Notes under the pieces: generated by a model
The model's database searches: none
The model's input: only the letters and a program-made list of their open reading frames with translations
What the model was told of the DNA's origin: nothing
Program-made: the position numbers and the translations under genes
Shown here: piece after piece, positions 1 to 11,521 of the stretch
Layout of the letters: every line of letters starts with the position of its first letter
Numbering within the stretch: the stretch's first letter is position 1
NCBI GenBank assembly: GCA_013180625.2
Contig: SNVD02002676.1
Coordinates: forward strand, 38,637 to 102,636
From: Boswellia sacra
Lineage: Eukaryota > Streptophyta > Magnoliopsida > Sapindales > Burseraceae
Length of the DNA: 64,000 nt
Direction: 5' to 3'

Positions 1-1000
1 ATCTTTATTAACTTGTAGTTGATCTTTAATGCTTTGTTTTCACTTTCCTCTCACTTGAATGCGATTGCTTTTATGTGGGTAAACGGGGGTTTGGGGCTTC
101 TGGCTGTGCGGTTGCATTGAAAGAGAGGAGATTCTAGTTGTGTGCTGGGTTGCACGGCTTTGATTGTGCAATTGCAGTGCGTGGGGATTAAATTTGTTGG
201 TTTTGATTTGTAGGGGCTTTGAATTTTCTGGGTTTATGATTGGTGATTGAATCTGTACGCTTTTTAGTGTTTTTGACAGGTAATTGAATTTCTGGTGTTG
301 TATGTTTTCGGCTTTGAGTTTTCTTGATTTATGATCGGAAATTGGAAGTTTTTTTTTTTAATCGTGGATTTGATATGTCCAAAACTTTACATGTTAAAAG
401 ACTTTTTTATCTTTCCCTTCCACTTCATCAACTACTTTGTCGATTTAAAGAACTAACAATTAATAATTTTTGTTTCTTTTATAAAAATGTGTCTAAGAAA
501 TCTGTTGACTTAAAGAAGCTTGATATTATGCTAAATATTTTTTTCTTATTTGAGTCACTTTGTTTTATAAATCTAGATGGTTGGTTATTTATCCAAAGTT
601 GTTGGGAATAGATAATCAAAAAACAAAATCTTAGAAGAGAATCACTGTTAGTTGCAAATTTAATTTGATGGTTTAACAAAGACAAAATGACATTGCTGGT
701 TTGGTTTGAACTTGCCTCCAGTATCTCCGAAAATATAGAGGACAATGACTGAAAATCACCATAACATGAAATAAATGGTTTTAAAATTACAAGGAAAATG
801 TCTATAACATAGATACTATTCACACTGAGATCCTGAAATATTCAATATGGTGCTATCTGCTTGTGATATCTGAGAACTGATATATTAGCAGAAAGGAACT
901 TGCTAATATTCAGTGTTTATTCCTTAGGATCTTTGTAGATTGTCTTCAATTGAGATTTAATAATCTTGATTCTTTTTAGACTAAATCGTACCTTTTGCAG
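1..1000. other. No exon recognised; probable intron of glycine-rich gene
   Basis: I see no coding exon here. The sequence is T-rich and ends in TTTTGCAG at 993-1000, a good splice acceptor for the exon that follows. It is most simply an intron, or introns plus upstream sequence, of the glycine-rich protein gene whose visible exons begin at 1001. The start codon and signal peptide of that gene are not in the window. Confidence 0.4.
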
Positions 1001-4000
1001 GTGGTTTTAGTATAGGCTGTCCTGAGAATGCTGGAGCAGCTGGTACATACTTTAATGCATATTTACTGAGTTTAAGAGTTGGCAACGATAATCTAACGAC
1101 AGAAACAGAAACTCCTCTGCTCGATTTTCCTACCAGCCCTCTATGGTCAACTATTTTTGTGGAGAACAATGCAAAAGTTTTAGTTCCGTTGCTTTGGACC
1201 AGAGTTCAAGTTACCGAATCTTTGTCTTCAAAACTAGTACTTATCTCATAAATTTAGGATTTTTCTACTTCTCTGTAATACCATGCAAGGTATTGGTGGA
1301 ATTGTCTTATTCTGTTTCTATGTAGTGTTTCCTGCTGCAATTGTTTTCCCTTGGATGAATAATTCAATGACCAAGCATTCTTACTCCTCGTGTATTTGTT
1401 TTATCTTTTTTTTTTTAATTGGTCATGGATACTTGCCTGTGGTTTTTGGTAATAATCCTGTTTGGGATACCTTGTGATGGTTGACCATAGCTGTTTGTTT
1501 CCTATATTTAATCACAAACATTAACTAGAGAAATAAAGCATCATTAGTTGCTTTGAGATAAGATATATTAGGGTAGGGTGATAGTAAAGCTAAAACACTC
1601 AAATTGATAAAATATCTAATAGAATCTGAAGATTATAGATCCTAGAACACTACTGGTTCCTTTATTTGTTTAAGATAAAGACTTTTACTGTTTTTCAGCC
1701 TGTAAAGACTAAATTTACATACAAAAAGTAAGTTGCATTTTTGAGAGCATGGTTATTGAAGATGAAGTTCGTCATTGGACTCTAGTGGTTTGATATAGTC
1801 GGATTTAGAGAGAGTTTAATGAGGCACCTTCAGAAAGTGCTAGAGATCTTACCATCGCTGTTTTCCTTTTTTGAGGGGCTGAATTTTTTGGAGATAGGAA
1901 TGTGCTTCAAATCTGTTTGGACTATCTAGCTGGGAGGTTATGTTCCATAGCTTTTTAGACCATGAAAGGTTGTGGGTTCTGTTCTACGTCTCTAGTTTCA
2001 AACCATTTATAAGAGATGAAGCCAAGGATGTTTTCAAGCATCAGCAAAAGAAAAAAAAAGAGCATTTGAGAATTTGAAAGCATTGTTTTATGTTAATCAG
2101 AGCCTTTTCTTCATTTAAAGGTGCTGGGGGACTTGATACCGCTGTCAAATTTGGCTATTGCTTAGTATTTTTCTTTTCCATGCAATGTCGCTTGGTTTTT
2201 ATTTTAGATTCTAGTACTCTCTTTATTGCTCTTCTTGTCTAGTTATCTCTTTATTCTCTTCTTATTGATATATTTCTTTATGAAACATAGTTTCTAATAT
2301 TTATTTGCACCCTTTGATTGTGAAGGTGAGAGGTCAAATTAGTCTTTATTGTGGAGGCAGCATTGTCTTTGGATTGTCTGAATTTCCAGTGTCAGAATTT
2401 GAGCTTGTAGCTGAAGAACTTCTTATGAGTGACTCTGTCATAAAGGTATATTACCTTTGCTTACTTATATGCTTCTTATTACTGTCTAGTGCTTAATTTC
2501 TTTAAGAACTTAAATCAAATATGGAAAGAGCTAAATGGCAAAATAGGTTCCTTATATCTTACAGACCACTTGGATATGAGGATTTGTGAGTCCAGTTTTA
2601 TAAAACTTGCATCATTATTGAACTTATTTTGAGTACTTTAGAAGTCAATTTCAACCTTTTTAATTGTTTAGTTTAGTTTATTGTTTGCATTGTTTTGTTG
2701 CATCTAGAGAATGTTGTTTGACCCTCTCATTTGCTATTAATGTTGATTTGGTGCTTAATTTATTGCCATAAAATGATGCAATTTGATTCTAGTATTAGTT
2801 CTTAATGCTTATTACCTTTGGAATTTGGAGGTTGAAACTTGTTTCCTAATATATATTTTTCTAGGGTTAAAAAAGAAGGTTGAAAATTTTAAAACCATTC
2901 GACTTTTTCTTAATTGCATGAAAGCATGAGTGAATGTTACATGATTCTTTTTATGAAGGATTTATTTTGAATTGAACAGTCTAACACAATTCTCTTTCAC
3001 AAATGAAGGTTTTTGGTGCATTCAGAGTTTCAATTAAAATATTACTCATGTGGAACTCCAAAATTCAAATTGATGGGAGCGGAAATACCATTGTTACCAC
3101 CTCTGTCCTTGAAGTCAGGAATCTAGTTGTCTTAACGGTACAATGAGATTTAAAGCCTTATCCTTATATTTGAGTTTATTTCCTTGTCTTTATTTTTTCG
3201 GGCTAATTAAACTCCAAAATTCATACTGTGATGATTTACTGTCTTTTAGGAGAACTCTGTCATTAGTTCAAATACAAATTTGGGTTTATATGGTCAAGGA
3301 CTGCTGAAGCTGACTGGTCATGGTGATGCAATCAAAGGCCAACGATTTTCATTATCCCTTTTTTATAACATAACTGTAAGCCATGTATATTTATCAATAA
3401 TATCTTTCCATACGTATTCTTGATTGTGACCAAAGATATGTCCAAGTTGACCAGCACTATGCTTTCTGTTAGAGACATCAACACCTAATAGAAATGACGA
3501 GATAAGAGTAATATGTTTGTTGTGTTGTTGAAGAACTTGTATTTATGTATGATATAGATGATGTGAGTTAAACACAATTTTCTCATTGCATGAAAAAAGT
3601 AATTATGAAAAGAAAATATGGTATTGATTCATTAGAGGACATAATTGAATGTAAGAACGACTTCTTTTCTACTCCACCTCCCCCTATGCCACTTTATTTG
3701 CAGTCTCGACTTGGATTTAACATGTAATGTGTTGATTAATGTTTTTTCATAAGTCGAAACAAAACAATCCTTTTGCTGTAACTCATGCCCCTCCTTTAAC
3801 TATCCCAGAAATGTTACATCTGTTAGTTTTATCTAACATTTCATCAATAGTAATATTTTGATAGATTCCAGTGCTCTTTTCTTTTTTCTCTTTTCCCCCA
3901 CTCCCTGTGAACTTGTTTCTCTACTCAGACCTTTTAGTAGAAAAGGGGATTATTTTTATTTTATCTTTTTATTTTCCTGTTACTGGTAATGCTCCTCTCA

Positions 4001-5891
4001 TTCATTGGTATTTACATTTCTGGGTTCTGCTTTCACTTTTCATGGCTTCTTGCACATTACAGGTTGGACCAGGGTCTCTATTGCAAGCTCCACTGGATGA
4101 TGATGCTAGTAGAAGTGTGTGAGTATGAAATTTGATTTAATTTTGAAGTTTTCAAATTGTTGTAGATTGAGACTAAGTGGCCTTAATTTTTCTTTAGCCA
4201 TTAAGATTTGTTTCTTTTTTGCAGGGTTACAGAATCCCTTTGTAGTAGCCAGGCATGCCCAATAGATTTGATAACTCCTCCAGATGATTGCCATGTTAAT
4301 TACACGCTGTCCTTTTCACTTCAAGTAAGAGTCAGTTTTATTTCAGCAGTATTTAATGTGGCTAAATTACAAATAGAAATTTATGATTTATTTTTTCTTT
4401 TTCTAGCTTTAATGTCTTTCTTTCCATGTAAGAAGTGTTGGCTATGAAAAGTGTAAAATAGGCAAAAATAATCCTCATGGATGTTAGTCTTCCCTTAGCA
4501 AGCATATATAGGTTAAGGTACTAACCGTGATTGAAAATTCTAGCCAAATGGCTGGTTATGGACATAAGAGGACAAGAATAAACCGTTCTTAGAGAATCCC
4601 TGACAACAATTGCCAACAACATTTCCTAGAACACCAGCATGATAATTAGATCTTATAGATATTATTTTGGGACAGATTTTAGTACACTATTTTGTGTTCA
4701 GCAATTCTAGCAGATGGCATTAGTATCCATTGCATTTTGTCCAGGATGATCAATCGTTTATGACATGTTAATTTCTATGTATTTGAATGCATATAAAGAT
4801 TTATACTAACGACAAAAGTTTACCCCTATAGTGGTGCATACATGTAAAGGCATCTTTAACCAATGTGGAACTGTAATAGAAATGTTTAGGCCCACAACTT
4901 GCCTTACTGCTACCAGTTTAAGCCCTTATATAGGCCTTGTTATTTTTGTATCCTGGTGATCGTGGGCTTGTGAAGCTCTCTCATTTAATTGCCCTTGAAA
5001 AGTACTTTGAAGTGATAAGGTTTTTCATGTTTTTCTTATAGTTATTTTTTTCTAAGTGCAAAATCACCAATGGCCAATCAAGACATTCTAAAAGAGCCCT
5101 GCAATAGCCAAGACAAAACCCCAAAACAGTCTCCACATTCCCAAACAAGAAAGAAAAGGAACAAACATTATAATGTTGATTATCGTTTGTGAAGTTTTGT
5201 GCTTACTGTCCATCTTTGGCTTCGGTGCTTTTTTTTAAATTTTTTATTTTTTTAACTCTTATCTGAATATACTTTGTGTGGTGTTCATGGTATGACTTCA
5301 GCTCTTGTTGGAAACATTTTCGGTTACAATTAAGTACCGAATTTTTTTTTTTTTTACATGGGCACTTGCAAACATTACTGATTGGTTTTATCTTTCGTAG
5401 ATCTGTCGTGTTGAGGACCTTATTGTGAGTGGCCTTATCAAGCGAAGTATTATTCATATCCACAGGGCAAGGACTATTGTGGTCGATACGGATGGCATGA
5501 TTATTGCATCAGAATTGGGTAAGAGGGGGTATTGCCACCATCTTATCTTTATCATCTTTTAATGCTTATTTGTATCTTTTTATATTTGCAAGGTCAACAT
5601 GGTAATTAAGCTGATTATTTATTTGTAAAGTATGACTTGGTGTATTTTATGCTTCTAACTATGAAAGGACTGCATTTTCAGGTTACAGTGAGGGTATCGG
5701 AAAGGGTATATATTCCAATGGAGCTGGTAATGGGGCTGGTCATGGGGGACGAGGGGGCTCAGGGTACTTCAATGGGAGGTTGAGCAATGGTGGTTGTAAA
5801 TACGGCGATGCTGATCTTCCCTGTGAGTTAGGAAGCGGAACTGAGGGCCCTAATGAGTCATATCGACATGTCATTGGAGGAGGGATGATTG
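1001..5891 (+). pseudogene. Fragment of glycine-rich membrane protein gene (8 exons, 5' and 3' ends missing)
   Basis: Eight exons can be joined in phase with no stop: 1001-1209, 2326-2445, 3009-3137, 3250-3375, 4063-4118, 4225-4324, 5401-5518 and 5682-5891, about 355 codons. All introns are GT-AG. The translation has stretches such as GCPENAGAAGTYFNAY, EFELVAEELLMSDSVIK, LMWNSKIQIDGSGNT and a Gly-rich run (NGAGNGAGHGGRGGSGYF) followed by DADLPCELGSG. From memory this matches the N-terminal half of the plant glycine-rich proteins annotated as 'ephrin type-B receptor-like' (Arabidopsis At5g11700/At4g32920 type), large multi-membrane proteins of unclear function. The following gly-rich exons and membrane domain are absent; sequence changes to unrelated exons near 6127. 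Either this is a resident gene whose 3' half was lost or, as I prefer, cargo of the CACTA element that ends at 9667. The intact frame and splice sites argue for recent origin. Confidence 0.75.
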
Positions 5892-6126
5892 GTATGTATT
5901 TCTAAAAACGCAAGTTTCACCTAACATTTCACTTTTTCTTAGTTATGTAATTCTTTAAATAGATTGCATATATGTATTTCTGAAATTGAGATTAATTGTC
6001 TAGATAGGGTTCTTGACTAGGTCGACTAGTCCATATTTCTACTTTCTCTTTCGAATCATCTCACTTCAGCTTTTTCCTTTCTTATCGAACAAATTAACAA
6101 CATACAGATATAAGTTAATTTTTTAC
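5892..6126 (+). other. Intron remnant and junction to duplicated unit
   Basis: A GT donor (GTATGT) follows the last glycine-rich exon at 5892. The intron continues to about 6126, where the tandemly duplicated unit begins with GTTGCCTTCTTTGTCAGG. The break between the glycine-rich gene and the next, unrelated exons is probably at or just before this point. Confidence 0.4.
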
Positions 6127-6143
6127 GTTGCCTTCTTTGTCAG

Positions 6144-6427
6144 GTCGGTGTTGTTCTTCAGGAAGCTTGGATCTTAGTGACTGTAATCTAGTGGATGAAG
6201 CAATCCTTAGTGATTTTTTTGGCTGCTTTGCTTCATTGTTTATTTTATATCGAAGGTAAAACAACTTTGTTTCACCATGCTTTTTTTTTTCTGACCTTTT
6301 TGGGTGACTTGCAGTCGAAGCCGAGACTAAGGGAGCATGAATTGATTATTGTTGTTCCTAGAAGTGAAATTCCAACTATCATAGTGAGCTCCACTAAGAA
6401 TAGAAAGGACTCTAAATTTTTGTGGAA
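6144..6427 (+). pseudogene. Two captured exons of an unrecognised gene, copy 1
   Basis: Exon a (6144-6255) lies between TTTGTCAG and GTAAAAC. Exon b (6315-6427) lies between GACTTGCAG and GTAAGTTG. The reading gives SGSLDLSDCNLVDEAILSDF in exon a and REHELIIVVPRSEIPTIIVS with SSTKNRKDSKFLWK in exon b. I do not recognise the family, and it does not continue the glycine-rich protein upstream. Conserved splice signals and open frames make these real exon relics rather than chance ORFs. No start or stop codon is visible. Confidence 0.5.
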
Positions 6428-7020
6428 GTAAGTTGTTGGGCTTCCTCATGGGCTGTGTTTTTTGTTTCCATGAGCATCCACATTTCAATTTATTATGTCG
6501 TTACCTGCACAGTGAATAGTTATGAATTGTCCGAGATATCGGCTTGGTTTATATAGGACCATTTTTGCCTTCTATATTTTCCTCTAAGTAAAATTGATGA
6601 ATATACAAATAGGTAACAGAACTACATGTCATATGAAGTCCTAGCTTTTATACTGTTTTGAATTCCTTAATCACTTTTTTATTTCAATTTGTTTACTTAG
6701 CTTCACTCATACTAAATTGTTGTCAACTGGTTATGATGTGTGCTCAATTGTACGTATGCCTTAATCACTTGCTTATTTCCATTTGTTTACTTAGCTTCAC
6801 TCCCACTAAATTATCAACAAGTTATGATATGTGCGTAATTGTACATGGCGATGGTGAAGGTTAGTTTAGTTATTAACTAAAATGCATCAAGTGCGATTCA
6901 AACCCTTTTCCTCTTTAATAGAATTGAGTTCAATAATAGTGTTTTAACCATTCAACCAATTCTATTTGTATTATGTTTTCAAGAAAGAATATATAATATA
7001 AATAATTTCTTTTTAATATT

Positions 7021-7801
7021 TATAAATATTCATACTTGACGGTTCAAATATGGGCCAAACGAATATGTCATATTCATACCATTCCCAAAAACTTGACAAT
7101 AATAAACCGTCAAATATGGGCCAAACGAATATGTCCTATTTGATATTTGACAGTATCATTTAATAAACAGTCAAATATGAGCTAAAAATTTGTAATATTT
7201 GACAGTAACAAATATTAATAAACAGTCAAATATGAGTTCTGTCACCAAACGGACAAACAGTCAAATATTTGATTGTCAAATATGAGCCATAAATATTTGT
7301 CTGCCAAAAAAGGGTCAAATATAAGCCAAAAATTTTGTCATACTTGACAGTATCCAAACCGTCAAGTATTAAAAATTTTACTTTACAATAATATTTGTCT
7401 GTCGGAAAAGAGTCAAATATTACTCTATGTTCACATACTTGACGGTTAAAAGCAATCAAATATGTAAAAAATTCGACCGTTAGGTTCATAATATTTGACA
7501 GTTACTGTCAAATATTATTAACAATAATTTAAAATTTTTTACCGTTAATTTTGTCATATTTGACGGTTTATGTCAAATATTTCTTCCATAAACCGTCAAA
7601 TAATGCTAAAAATTTGAATTTCAAAGGTATATAAACTTGACTATTTTGTAAGAGTCAAATATGCTATAGTGAATATTTGACTGTTTGACCAACTGTTAAC
7701 TATTATCATATTTGACGGTGACATATATGACATGCATTAACCGTCAAATATTATCATATTTGACGGTTAAAACAGTCAAATATTTGCTTTTTCTTGTAGT
7801 G
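7021..7801. repeat. CACTA-type subterminal repeat array and tip, copy 1
   Basis: About 780 bp are packed with the 9-12-bp motif ATATTTGACGGTT or its degenerate forms in both orientations (for example AACAGTCAAATATGAG and CATACTTGACGGTT). The array ends GCTTTTTCTTGTAGTG at 7801. The reverse complement begins CACTACAAGAAAAAGC, the terminal signature of plant CACTA (En/Spm) elements, whose ends carry many short subterminal transposase-binding repeats. It is the inner of two tandem right ends. Confidence 0.75.
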
Positions 7802-7818
7802 GTTGCCTTCTTTGTCAG

Positions 7819-8105
7819 GTCGATGTTCTTCTTCAGGAAGCTTGGATCTTAGTGACCATAATCTAGTGGATGAAGCAATCCTTAGTGATTTTTTTGGCTG
7901 CTTTGCTTCATTGTTTATTTTATATCGAAGGCAAAACAACTTTGTTTCACCATGCTTTTGTTTTTTTTTTTACCTTTTTGGGTGACTTGCAGTCGAAGCC
8001 GAGACTAAGGGAGCATGAATTTATTATTGTTGTTCCCAGAAGTGAAATTCCAACCATCATAGTGAGCTCCACTAAGAATAGAAAGGAATCTGAATTTTTG
8101 TGGAA
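7819..8105 (+). pseudogene. Two captured exons of the same unrecognised gene, copy 2
   Basis: Exon a is 7819-7930 and exon b is 7993-8105, the same lengths (112 and 113 bp) as in copy 1. The exon a donor has changed from GT to GC (CGAAG|GCAAAA), which may weaken splicing. Coding differences are few (DCNL to DHNL, KDSKF to KESEF) and the frame remains open. Function unknown. Confidence 0.5.
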
Positions 8106-8844
8106 GTAAGTTGTTGGGTTTCCTCATGGGCTGTGTTTTTTGTTTCCATGAGCATCCACATTTCAATTTATTATGCCGTTACCTGCATAGTGAATAGTTG
8201 TGAATTGTCCGAGATATCGGCTTAGGTTATATAGGACCATTTTTGCCTTCTATATTTTCCTCTTAGCAAAATTGATGAATATACAAATAGGTAACAAAAC
8301 TACATTTCATATAAAGTCCCAATTATTTTTTATATTGCTTTTATACTGTTTTGATTTCCTTAATCACTTTTTTATTTCCATTTGTTTACTTAGCTTCACT
8401 CATACTAAATTGTTGTCAACTGGTTATGATGTGTGCTCAATTGTACGTATGCCTTAATCACTTGCTTATTTCCATTTGTTTACTTTGCTTCACTCCCACT
8501 AAATTATCAACAAGTTATGATATGTACTTAATTGTACATGGCAGATGGTGAAGGTTAGTTTAGTTATTAACTAAAATGCATCAAGTCGGATTCAAACCCT
8601 TTTCCTCTTTAATAGAATTGAGTCCAATAATAGTTTTTTTTTTTTTGGAAAAAGAGTCCAATAATAGTGTTTTAACCATTCAACCAATTCTATTTGTATT
8701 GTGTTTTAGCTTTTCTTTTATGTATATATGATCTTAAACATAAATTTTTGTTTATTTTAAAGTTTTATAAAATTATTATGTTTTCAAGAAAGACTATATA
8801 ATATAAATAATTTTTTAAAAAATATTTATAAATATATATATTCA

Positions 8845-9667
8845 TACTTGACGGTTCAAAACATTTAAATATGATAATTAGGAAATACTATTTTCAAAAA
8901 CTTGACAATAATAGACAGTCAAATATGGGTCAAACGACTATGAGCTAAAAATTATGTCATATTTGACAGTATCCAGATGGACATGTATTAATAAACAGTC
9001 AAATATGAGCTAAAAATTCTGTAATATTTGACAGTAACAAATATTAATAAACAGTCAAATATGAGTTATGTCATACTTGACAGTATCCAAACGGACAAGT
9101 AATAATAAATAGTCAAATATGAGCTAAAAATTCTGTCATAGTTGACAGTATTAAAACGGACAAATATTAATAAACAGTCAAATATGAGCCAAAAATTTTG
9201 TTATACTTGACAATATCCAAACGGTCAACTATTAAAAATACTATTTTACAATAATATTTGTCTGTCAAAAAAGAGTCAAATATTATTCTATGCTTACATA
9301 CTTGACGGTTAAAAGCAATCAAATATGAAAAAAAATTCGACCGTTAGGTTCATCATATTTGACGGTTACTGTCAAATATTGTGAACAATAATTTAAAAAT
9401 TTCGACCGTTAATTTTGTCATATTTGACGATTTTCGTCAAATTTTTTTTCCATAAACCGTCAAATAATGCTAAAAATTTGAATTCCAATGGTATATAAAC
9501 TTGACTATTTTGGAAGAGTCAAATATGTTATAATGAATATTTGACTGTTTGACCAACTGTCAACTATTATCATATTTGACGGTGACATATATGACATGCA
9601 ATAACCATCAAATATGATCATATTTGACGACTAAAAACAATCAAATATTTGCTTTTTTCTTGTAGTA
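8845..9667. mobile_element. Right terminus of CACTA-like element E, against chitinase gene 1
   Basis: This is a dense array of TATTTGACGG/CCGTCAAATA motifs ending GCTTTTTTCTTGTAGTA at 9667. Compared with chitinase gene 2, homology to chitinase begins directly after the tip (ATTTCTGTAGCC against GTTTCTGTGGCC), so the element sits inside the first chitinase exon, just after the position of the Pro/Thr linker. The left end is not in the window, so neither total length nor the expected 3-bp target duplication can be checked. If the element extends left past base 1, the glycine-rich exons and the duplicated exons are its cargo. Confidence 0.65.
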
Positions 9668-10802
9668 ATTTCTGTAGCCAACATTGTGACGCCGACGTTC
9701 TTTAATGGCATAAAAAATCAAGCCTCGGCTTGCTGTCCCGGAAAATATTTCCATACACGAGGTGCATTCCTCACTACTCTCAAATCTTTCTCTCGATTTG
9801 GAAAAACTGGTTTTGTTGATGATTCTAAGCGTGAGATTGCAGCATTTTTTGCACATGCCACTCATGAAACTGGTTGTAAGTTTCTGTTCCTCCTCTACAT
9901 TGCTCTTCCCTTCTTTGTATGTGTTTTAAGTTGCATGATAACAAAATCCTAGCTATTTCAAGATTTGATCTTATAGGTAGGGAAAAAATATTATTGGTTG
10001 AATTTATTGAGCACTCTACTGTTTGGAATTAATATCTTCCGAAAAATAATTTTAAATTATGAATCATCAATTTTGTTTTTGGCGTTAATTTACAAAGTTA
10101 ATTATCAAATAATCGATTTTTAGATTATTAAACCATTTCTGAAATGAGATGAGAAAAGAAATAGAATACTAAAGTATTTAATTGGAGCGTGTCAAGCCAA
10201 TTTATAACTTCGCCTTTTTTAACAATAAATGGTTTCATGAGACTAGTTAATAGAGATATTCTTGATGGCTTTTGAACTGTTGGAAATATAATTGATAAAC
10301 TTCTTGATACTAATTTCCTACCTAACGTTAAGTTTAAACACGGGGTACCTAATTAACTCAATAAACTATGGAACCTAATAAAAATATGCATTTTGTCTTT
10401 ACAGCTATGTGCTACATAGAAGAGATAAACAAGAAAAACAAATATTGCACACCCGATCGACAGTATCCATGTGTTCCTGGCAAGTTCTATTATGGTCGTG
10501 GACCAATTCAACTCACTGGAAATCGCAATTATGGAGCTGCCGGACACGCCCTTAAATTCGATGGACTACGGGCTCCTGAAAAAGTGGCCCGCGACCCAGT
10601 TCTCTCATTCAAGACTGCCTTGTGGTTCTGGATGAACAACGTCCACTCAGTCATGAACCAAGGTTTTGGTGCAACAATTAGGAGAATTAATGGTGGTGAA
10701 TGCAATAACAATCGACCTACTGCGGTTCGGCTTCGTGTTAAGTTCTATACAAATTATTGTAAGAAATTTGGCGTTGCTCCCGGATGGAATCTCTACTGTT
10801 AA
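9668..10802 (+). pseudogene. Class IV chitinase (GH19), 5'-truncated by CACTA insertion
   Basis: Exon 1 remnant 9668-9875 and exon 2 10405-10802, with a GT-AG intron (GTAAG at 9876, TTTACAG before 10405). The GH19 fold is well preserved: SVANIVTPTFFNGIKNQASA, AHATHETG with the catalytic Glu, CYIEEINKKNKYC with the second acidic residue, YYGRGPIQLTGNRNYGAAG, ALWFWMNNVHS and INGGECNNNRP, ending GVAPGWNLYC and TAA. The enzyme family cleaves chitin beta-1,4 linkages in defence. The signal peptide, chitin-binding domain and linker present in gene 2 are replaced here by the element tip, so the promoter and start are lost. The rest has no stop or frameshift, so the insertion is probably fairly recent, or an upstream start in the element drives it. 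An internal GTG at 9686 is not a credible plant start. Confidence 0.85.
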
Positions 10803-11090
10803 GTTTGTTCACCACGTTGCCACCTAGCTAGTACTACTAGTTCGTAGCATGGTGAAACCATGTAATCCTGCCTAATAAATGAAGGAGAAGAACAAACTTC
10901 TCAAGTCATGTTTGTTTTGAAGTTTGGTCATGTACTTTTGTTTCTCGTGTAAGAAATCTTTGAATTCTATATATTTTATTATGAATTATTAGAGTTTCCA
11001 TGGTTATACTTAAACCTTGTTTTTATATTTCAAGTACGGTAATATTAATTTAAGAAGACATAAAATTTTCTATATTAATTTATCATGCAA
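10803..11090 (+). other. 3' flank of chitinase gene 1
   Basis: Presumed 3' UTR and downstream sequence. An AATAAATGAAGG polyadenylation-like signal occurs about 70 bp after the stop codon, and the same AATGAAGGA context occurs after chitinase 2 (about 15915). No further gene seen. Confidence 0.5.
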
Positions 11091-11093
11091 TTA

Positions 11094-11483
11094 AGCGCAT
11101 TAAATTATATGTTAGTTGGATACAACTTCTTGATGAGGTGGTCGCAGAATGTGGCCAATAATTCTGCACTTGGAAGCACCAGCTATGTCTTCATTGCAAA
11201 ATGCCTCAAAAACCTCCTTCAGGGCCTTGCGGTCGAGCTTATGGTTTTCAAAAATCATCGTAACATATGTCATGTACTTGTCATACAACTCTACGATTTT
11301 CCCAACACAACTCCTTTTTTCATCATCAGATATATGCTTATGTGCAACTTCTTCAATCTATTGAACCAAAGCTTTGACTTGATCAGTATTATGTTTGAAT
11401 AGACTTACCATTGCATCAAATGCTCCTGTTGTTTTATGGCACATCCTGAACATTCAGGAAAGATCCTCAAATTTTTCTTCGTT

Positions 11484-11490
<7 letters not shown>
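11094..11490 (-). pseudogene. Cullin (CUL1-like) pseudogene fragment, intronless
   Basis: Read on the minus strand, this gives EEKFEDLS, a stop, MFRMCHKTTGAFDAM, then KIVELYDKYMTYVTMIFENH and KALKEVFEAFCNEDIAGAS, and in another frame SAELLATFCDHLIKK. This order matches the central part of plant cullin-1, the scaffold of SCF ubiquitin ligases. There are at least two in-frame stops and one frameshift (near the SAELLATFCD segment), and no intron is visible. It is most likely a decayed retro-copy or a copied exon. A (CA)n microsatellite lies at its 5' side (about 11490-11514). Confidence 0.7.

Positions 11491-11514
<24 letters not shown>

Positions 11515-11521
<7 letters not shown>

Larger units (their letters stand above)
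6127..7801 (+). repeat. Tandem duplication, copy 1
   Basis: This 1,675-bp unit begins GTTGCCTTCTTTGTCAGG and ends TTCTTGTAGTG. It is followed immediately by a second copy (7802-9667). Each unit has the same layout: two small exons, an A/T-rich spacer, then an array of TATTTGAC/GTCAAATA motifs, then a CACTA-type terminal tip. The copies differ by scattered substitutions and by extra array and spacer sequence in copy 2. Confidence 0.85.
7802..9667 (+). repeat. Tandem duplication, copy 2
   Basis: This is the second, 1,866-bp copy of the 6127-7801 unit. It has an inserted T-rich stretch near 8631-8660 and a longer repeat array (about 8845-9667). It ends CTTGTAGTA, with the last G of the canonical CTTGTAGTG changed to A, and then abuts chitinase coding sequence at 9668. 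Confidence 0.85.

Noticed and set aside
1283..1477. Overlapping short ORFs in the first kilobases
   Set aside because: They fall in introns of the glycine-rich gene, are T-rich and have no recognisable domain.
1648..1663. CACTACTGG as a possible left tip of CACTA element E
   Set aside because: It lies within an intron-like stretch, does not continue as CACTACAAGAAA, and lacks the TATTTGACGG subterminal motifs.
7021..9667. Regularly spaced repeats suggestive of a CRISPR-like array
   Set aside because: Motifs occur in both orientations with irregular spacing in a eukaryotic genome and end in a CACTA tip, so they are transposon subterminal repeats.
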